IMG/VR virus record: IMGVR_UViG_3300037517_000960
Coordinates: 1-22,251 of that record
Direction: 5' to 3' (one strand)
DNA from: a virus
Length of the DNA: 22,251 nt
Position 1 is the stretch's first letter. Each line of letters starts with the position of its first letter. This document shows positions 20,028 to 22,251 of the stretch, one piece after another. A program made the translations under genes and the position numbers. Under the pieces are notes generated by a model that was not told the DNA's origin, searched no databases, and saw nothing but the letters and a program-made list of their open reading frames with translations.

Positions 20028-20456
20028 CTACGCTGTGGCCAGATTAACGACGCTGGTGCGATAGCGAACCAGGTAGTCGCAGCCAATCACGCCAGCAGGT
20101 TGATCAGCCTCTACCAGTTCAAAGTTGACGCCCTGCGGTTGCACGTCGATCGCATAGCCACCGAGCGTTAGGTCGGCCATCATCTTGGCGTGCAGGCTCT
20201 CGATGGTCGGGTCAGCCAACTGATCCGGCACATTGCCGCGCACAATCACCGCGATGCGCACCGTCAGTGACCAGTCCAGCGTCGGCAGGCTGGTGTTCTG
20301 CTCAGCCGTGTCATTGATCGGCTCGATCACCAGCGCTGGACTTTCACCCCTGCTGAGCGGTTCCACCCTGCTGCGATAGATGCGCGTGCTGACGCCCGTG
20401 GTGCCTGCCAGCGCCGAAGCAATAGCGGCCAAGATTGACTCGCGGCGCGTTGTCAT
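20028..20456 (-). CDS. Tail terminator protein, gpU-like (142 aa)
   Basis: Caps the tail tube at the head-proximal end. In 142 residues: an N-terminal helix (RRESILAAIASALAG), a strand segment RIYRSRVEPLSRGESPALVI (the typical RxYRxRxxPxxxxExPAxVI of tail terminators), LTVRIAVIVRGN (central strand), a helix (IESLHAKMMADLTLGGYAID) and an end with GVIGCDYLVRYRTS. Position between head joining and tail tube genes fits exactly. ATG 20456 overlaps the fibre-like gene by four bases. Confidence 0.82.
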   Translation of the reverse strand: MTTRRESILAAIASALAGTTGVSTRIYRSRVEPLSRGESPALVIEPINDTAEQNTSLPTLDWSLTVRIAVIVRGNVPDQLADPTIESLHAKMMADLTLGGYAIDVQPQGVNFELVEADQPAGVIGCDYLVRYRTSVVNLATA

Positions 20457-21091
20457 GCCGATGCCACCTGAATCACGGTGCAGATAATCCCGGGGATACC
20501 GGGGTGCGCGAACGGACTGGTTTGGGCGGCTTCGGCGTGGATGTATGCGGCAACGTTGGCGGTTGCCCAGATCAGCTCAATGTAATCCGCTGTTCCCAGC
20601 TTGAGCACAAAGTTAACCGTTCCGATCACGTTGCCGTCGATGCCGCCATGTCTGGCGATGACGCTGAATCTGCTGTCGCTGTCGGCCACATCACCGCTGG
20701 CGCCGCTGCCGTTCTTGCGCAGCCAAACGTTGACATCATGGATGCTGGAATCGGTATTGCTGAACTGGATCGAGAACGTGAAGCTGTAGATGCCAGGGTG
20801 GTCAACCGTGATGCGGCTATTTGAGATGACCTTGATGCCGCGGTTGTCTAGGTCGTTCTTGCGCAGCAGGATCGGCGTTGGCGTATTCGCTGTCGCCGTC
20901 TGCGAAGTTGTATCCCAGAACGATCCCCAATAACCAGGGTTCCCGAAGTAAGGCAGGCCAGACCATGCTGTCCGACCATCTCCGATCTTCAGATTCTCGG
21001 TCTCGCTTTCAACGCCAGGCTCGCCGGCCAGCAGCACCGGGTTCTGGGATGCCCATGCACTGCGGGTATTGATCTTGAAGGGACCGCTCAT
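20453..21091 (-). CDS. Fibre-like virion protein with attachment domain and C1q-like jelly roll (212 aa)
   Basis: Residues about 12-45 (NPVLLAGEPGVESETENLKI, then GDGRTAWSGLPY) match the N-terminal attachment domain of the tail fibre gene at 10516-11952. After a linker (YWGSFWDTTSQTATANTPTP), residues 75-212 form a C1q/TNF-like jelly roll: ITVDHPGIYSFTFSIQFSNT, VNVWLRKNGSGASGDVADSD and ADYIELIWATANVAAYIHAE. Such proteins trimerise as surface fibres. Its place between head joining and tail terminator suggests a neck whisker or head fibre; tail location is possible. Four-base overlaps at both ends fix it in the operon. Confidence 0.72.
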   Translation of the reverse strand: MSGPFKINTRSAWASQNPVLLAGEPGVESETENLKIGDGRTAWSGLPYFGNPGYWGSFWDTTSQTATANTPTPILLRKNDLDNRGIKVISNSRITVDHPGIYSFTFSIQFSNTDSSIHDVNVWLRKNGSGASGDVADSDSRFSVIARHGGIDGNVIGTVNFVLKLGTADYIELIWATANVAAYIHAEAAQTSPFAHPGIPGIICTVIQVASA

Positions 21092-21366
21092 GTTTTCTGC
21101 AATCCGAGCTGAACAATCTTGCCGTCATCCATCAGCATCACTTCACGCACCGTATAGGCCACAGCATCGACCGTGATCGAGCTGCCGCGGGTCAGCGTGC
21201 CAAAGTCAGAAGCCTTGGCGGTCAGTGTGTAGTCGGTGCTGAGCACCATGCCATTGGCTAGCACTTGGCTCGGCATGTCCAAGATGCCGAGGGCAGTAAC
21301 GGCGCCAGCTGTGCAGCTGACGCCGAAATCTGCCAGGAAGATTCCGAGATCCTCCGTAAAGGCCAT
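21088..21366 (-). CDS. Head-tail joining protein, gpFII-like (92 aa)
   Basis: Joins the finished head to the tail. The 92 residues begin AFTEDLGIFLADFGVSCTAG, followed by ALGILDMPSQVLANGMVLST and RGSSITVDAVAYTVREVMLM, then DDGKIVQLGLQK. The FLADFGV...ILD...V.....Y.V......DDG......L motif matches the lambda FII family (Phage_attach). Position fits. The start overlaps the upstream stop by one base. Confidence 0.8.
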   Translation of the reverse strand: MAFTEDLGIFLADFGVSCTAGAVTALGILDMPSQVLANGMVLSTDYTLTAKASDFGTLTRGSSITVDAVAYTVREVMLMDDGKIVQLGLQKT

Positions 21367-21749
21367 CAGCTGTACTTTTTAGAGCCGAGGCCGACGATCG
21401 TCACAGCGCCGGCACCAGTGCCGCCTGCAACTGTCACCACTGCCTTAATGAACCGCTTCATGTTGTCAGAGTTGACAGCGATTTTCTGAACCGATGCGGT
21501 GTTAGCGGCAGTGACCGTGAACGCGCCGCCAGTCACGTCGGTGTAGGTGCCGCCCGAGGTATCGGATTCGGTCAGTTTGCCGAGGTAGGTGATGCTGGCG
21601 CCGCCTGCTTCGGCGCAAAGGATCACGGCGATGTCGCCTTCATAATCCACCAGATCGATGGCGGTGCTGGCGGTGACAGTAGCTGTCACCACATCATTGG
21701 GCAGGAAGTTAAGGACCTCAGTTTTGGTCCCGAGATTGTGAATGGTCAT
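21366..21749 (-). CDS. Probable capsid decoration protein (127 aa)
   Basis: 127 residues of beta-rich sequence following the capsid gene. VVTATVTASTAIDLVDYEGD, AVILCAEAGGASITYLGKLT, then ESDTSGGTYTDV and NMKRFIKAVVTVAGGTGAGA resemble the beta barrel of phage cementing or decoration proteins (QESDxxxxYxDVxGAxFT...). The location immediately after the capsid gene and a small gene supports this. It could alternatively be a head-tail connector. Four-base overlap upstream. Confidence 0.68.
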   Translation of the reverse strand: MTIHNLGTKTEVLNFLPNDVVTATVTASTAIDLVDYEGDIAVILCAEAGGASITYLGKLTESDTSGGTYTDVTGGAFTVTAANTASVQKIAVNSDNMKRFIKAVVTVAGGTGAGAVTIVGLGSKKYS

Positions 21750-21952
21750 GACTTAGCCCTCCGTCTGGGGGTTGTTGGTTTGCGGGTCGGCTCAGGTCCG
21801 AACTGAGCCAGATCAGCCACCTCTGCGATGGCTTCAACAGCTTTGCCAATACCGATCAGGAACTTGGCGTCAGAGGGGGATGCCTCAAGGACATCCCCGA
21901 TTCTGGCCACCTGCCCTGCCAGCATTGTCTGCCGTAGGACCTTGATCAACAT
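21746..21952 (-). CDS. Small head-region protein (68 aa)
   Basis: Residues 1-45 (LIKVLRQTMLAGQVARIGDV, then LEASPSDAKFLIGIGKAVEA) form a small beta-helix fold common beside phage capsid genes (V.L...V..G...GDVLE.SD.DAK.LI..GKA). The C-terminal tail is Pro/Arg-rich (EPTRKPTTPRRRAKS) and probably binds nucleic acid or capsid. The function of the family is not settled. It starts two bases after the capsid stop. Confidence 0.72.
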   Translation of the reverse strand: MLIKVLRQTMLAGQVARIGDVLEASPSDAKFLIGIGKAVEAIAEVADLAQFGPEPTRKPTTPRRRAKS

Positions 21953-21954
21953 GA

Positions 21955-22251
21955 TCAGAGGGTATCAGCGCCGCGGCTGAAGGACTCAGGATGACGGACG
22001 GCGATGTCCACGTCCTGCATTGCGACCACGCGGACGGTGCCGCTGGTGCTGTTGCTGTAGGGATCGACCATGATGTCGAGACCGCTGAAGTAACCGATGA
22101 TCAGGTCGGCAAAGTTGCCGAACCACAGATCGCCAGCTGCCACTTGATTGGACAGCACGCCGCGGTAACCGTTGACCTCGTTGCCCTCCATGATGAACAT
22201 GCCGGAGCCGGCATCTTTCTTGGTGGTCTTGAGGCCGCCGCGCATCGCAGC
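21955..22251 (-). CDS. Major capsid protein, HK97 fold, C-terminal part (partial)
   Basis: The frame is open to the window edge and gives the last 98 residues of a major capsid protein. Segments GGLKTTKKDAGSGMFIMEGN, EVNGYRGVLSNQVAAGDLWF, then GNFADLIIGYFSGLDIMVDP and VRVVAMQDVDIAVRHPESF match the P-loop/A-domain end of the HK97 family (GDF..-x-IG...GL.I.VDPY...G.V.V.A..D.AVRHPESF). About 200-300 residues lie beyond the window. It is the first gene of the head-tail order as read right to left. Confidence 0.9.
   Translation of the reverse strand, partial: AAMRGGLKTTKKDAGSGMFIMEGNEVNGYRGVLSNQVAAGDLWFGNFADLIIGYFSGLDIMVDPYSNSTSGTVRVVAMQDVDIAVRHPESFSRGADTL

Noticed and set aside
1-22251. CRISPR array, tRNA, rRNA or attachment site
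   Set aside because: I saw no regularly spaced repeats, no tRNA cloverleaf with a CCA-type end, no rRNA signature and no integrase with flanking repeats; by eye only, so a tRNA search would be needed to exclude a tRNA fully.

Overview
The window is part of a tailed-phage genome (Caudoviricetes, long non-contractile siphovirus type), either a free phage or a prophage segment. It carries an HK97/lambda-like head-tail gene order, a tape measure, a tail-chaperone frameshift pair, a tail hub, fibres, an endolysin and a RecE/RecT-type recombination pair. No integrase, terminase, portal or host gene lies inside it. The DNA is GC-rich and genes are packed with overlapping stops and starts. Several tail-tip proteins (tail fibre at 10516-11952, 118-aa protein at 8832-9188, 45-aa basic protein at 8704-8841) resemble families I know from cyanophages, so a unicellular cyanobacterium of the Synechococcus/Cyanobium type is the most likely host. 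That host call is inference.

Left part, 1-7262, mostly plus strand: a minus-strand SF2 helicase runs off the left edge. Divergent from it are a PD-(D/E)XK exonuclease of the RecE/DUF3799 type, a 53-aa gene, a RecT-type annealing protein, a small MerR-like HTH protein and a probable single-stranded-DNA-binding protein. Next come a NrdR-like zinc ribbon and a chain of tiny genes (29-111 aa), most overlapping their neighbour by about 4 nt (ATGA/GTGA). Among them are a DUF3310 protein, a ribbon-helix-helix-like protein, a membrane-anchored HTH protein and two tiny membrane peptides. Two minus-strand islets interrupt this cluster: a 79-aa gene head-to-head with the zinc ribbon, and an HNH endonuclease with a 61-aa partner.

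Right part, 7240-22251, all minus strand, transcribed right to left: major capsid C-terminus, small head protein, probable decoration protein, head-tail joining protein, a fibre-like C1q-type protein, tail terminator, tail tube, tail chaperones G and G-T (with an A AAA AAC slippery heptamer at the end of G), tape measure, minor tail proteins, tail hub, a paralogous pair, tail fibre, fibre-associated and glycine-rich tip proteins, two small membrane proteins (holin candidates) and a two-domain endolysin (GH24 lysozyme plus M15 peptidase).

The most notable observations are the sequence-supported -1 frameshift, a roughly 200-residue A+T-rich coiled-coil block inserted in the tape measure, the shared SSB-like acidic C-terminal tips of RecT and the 124-aa protein, start codons that overlap on opposite strands at 3124-3125, and a hairpin-bracketed small gene at 3477-3701. 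There is no gene-free stretch over 300 bases; the longest gap is 6755-6891.
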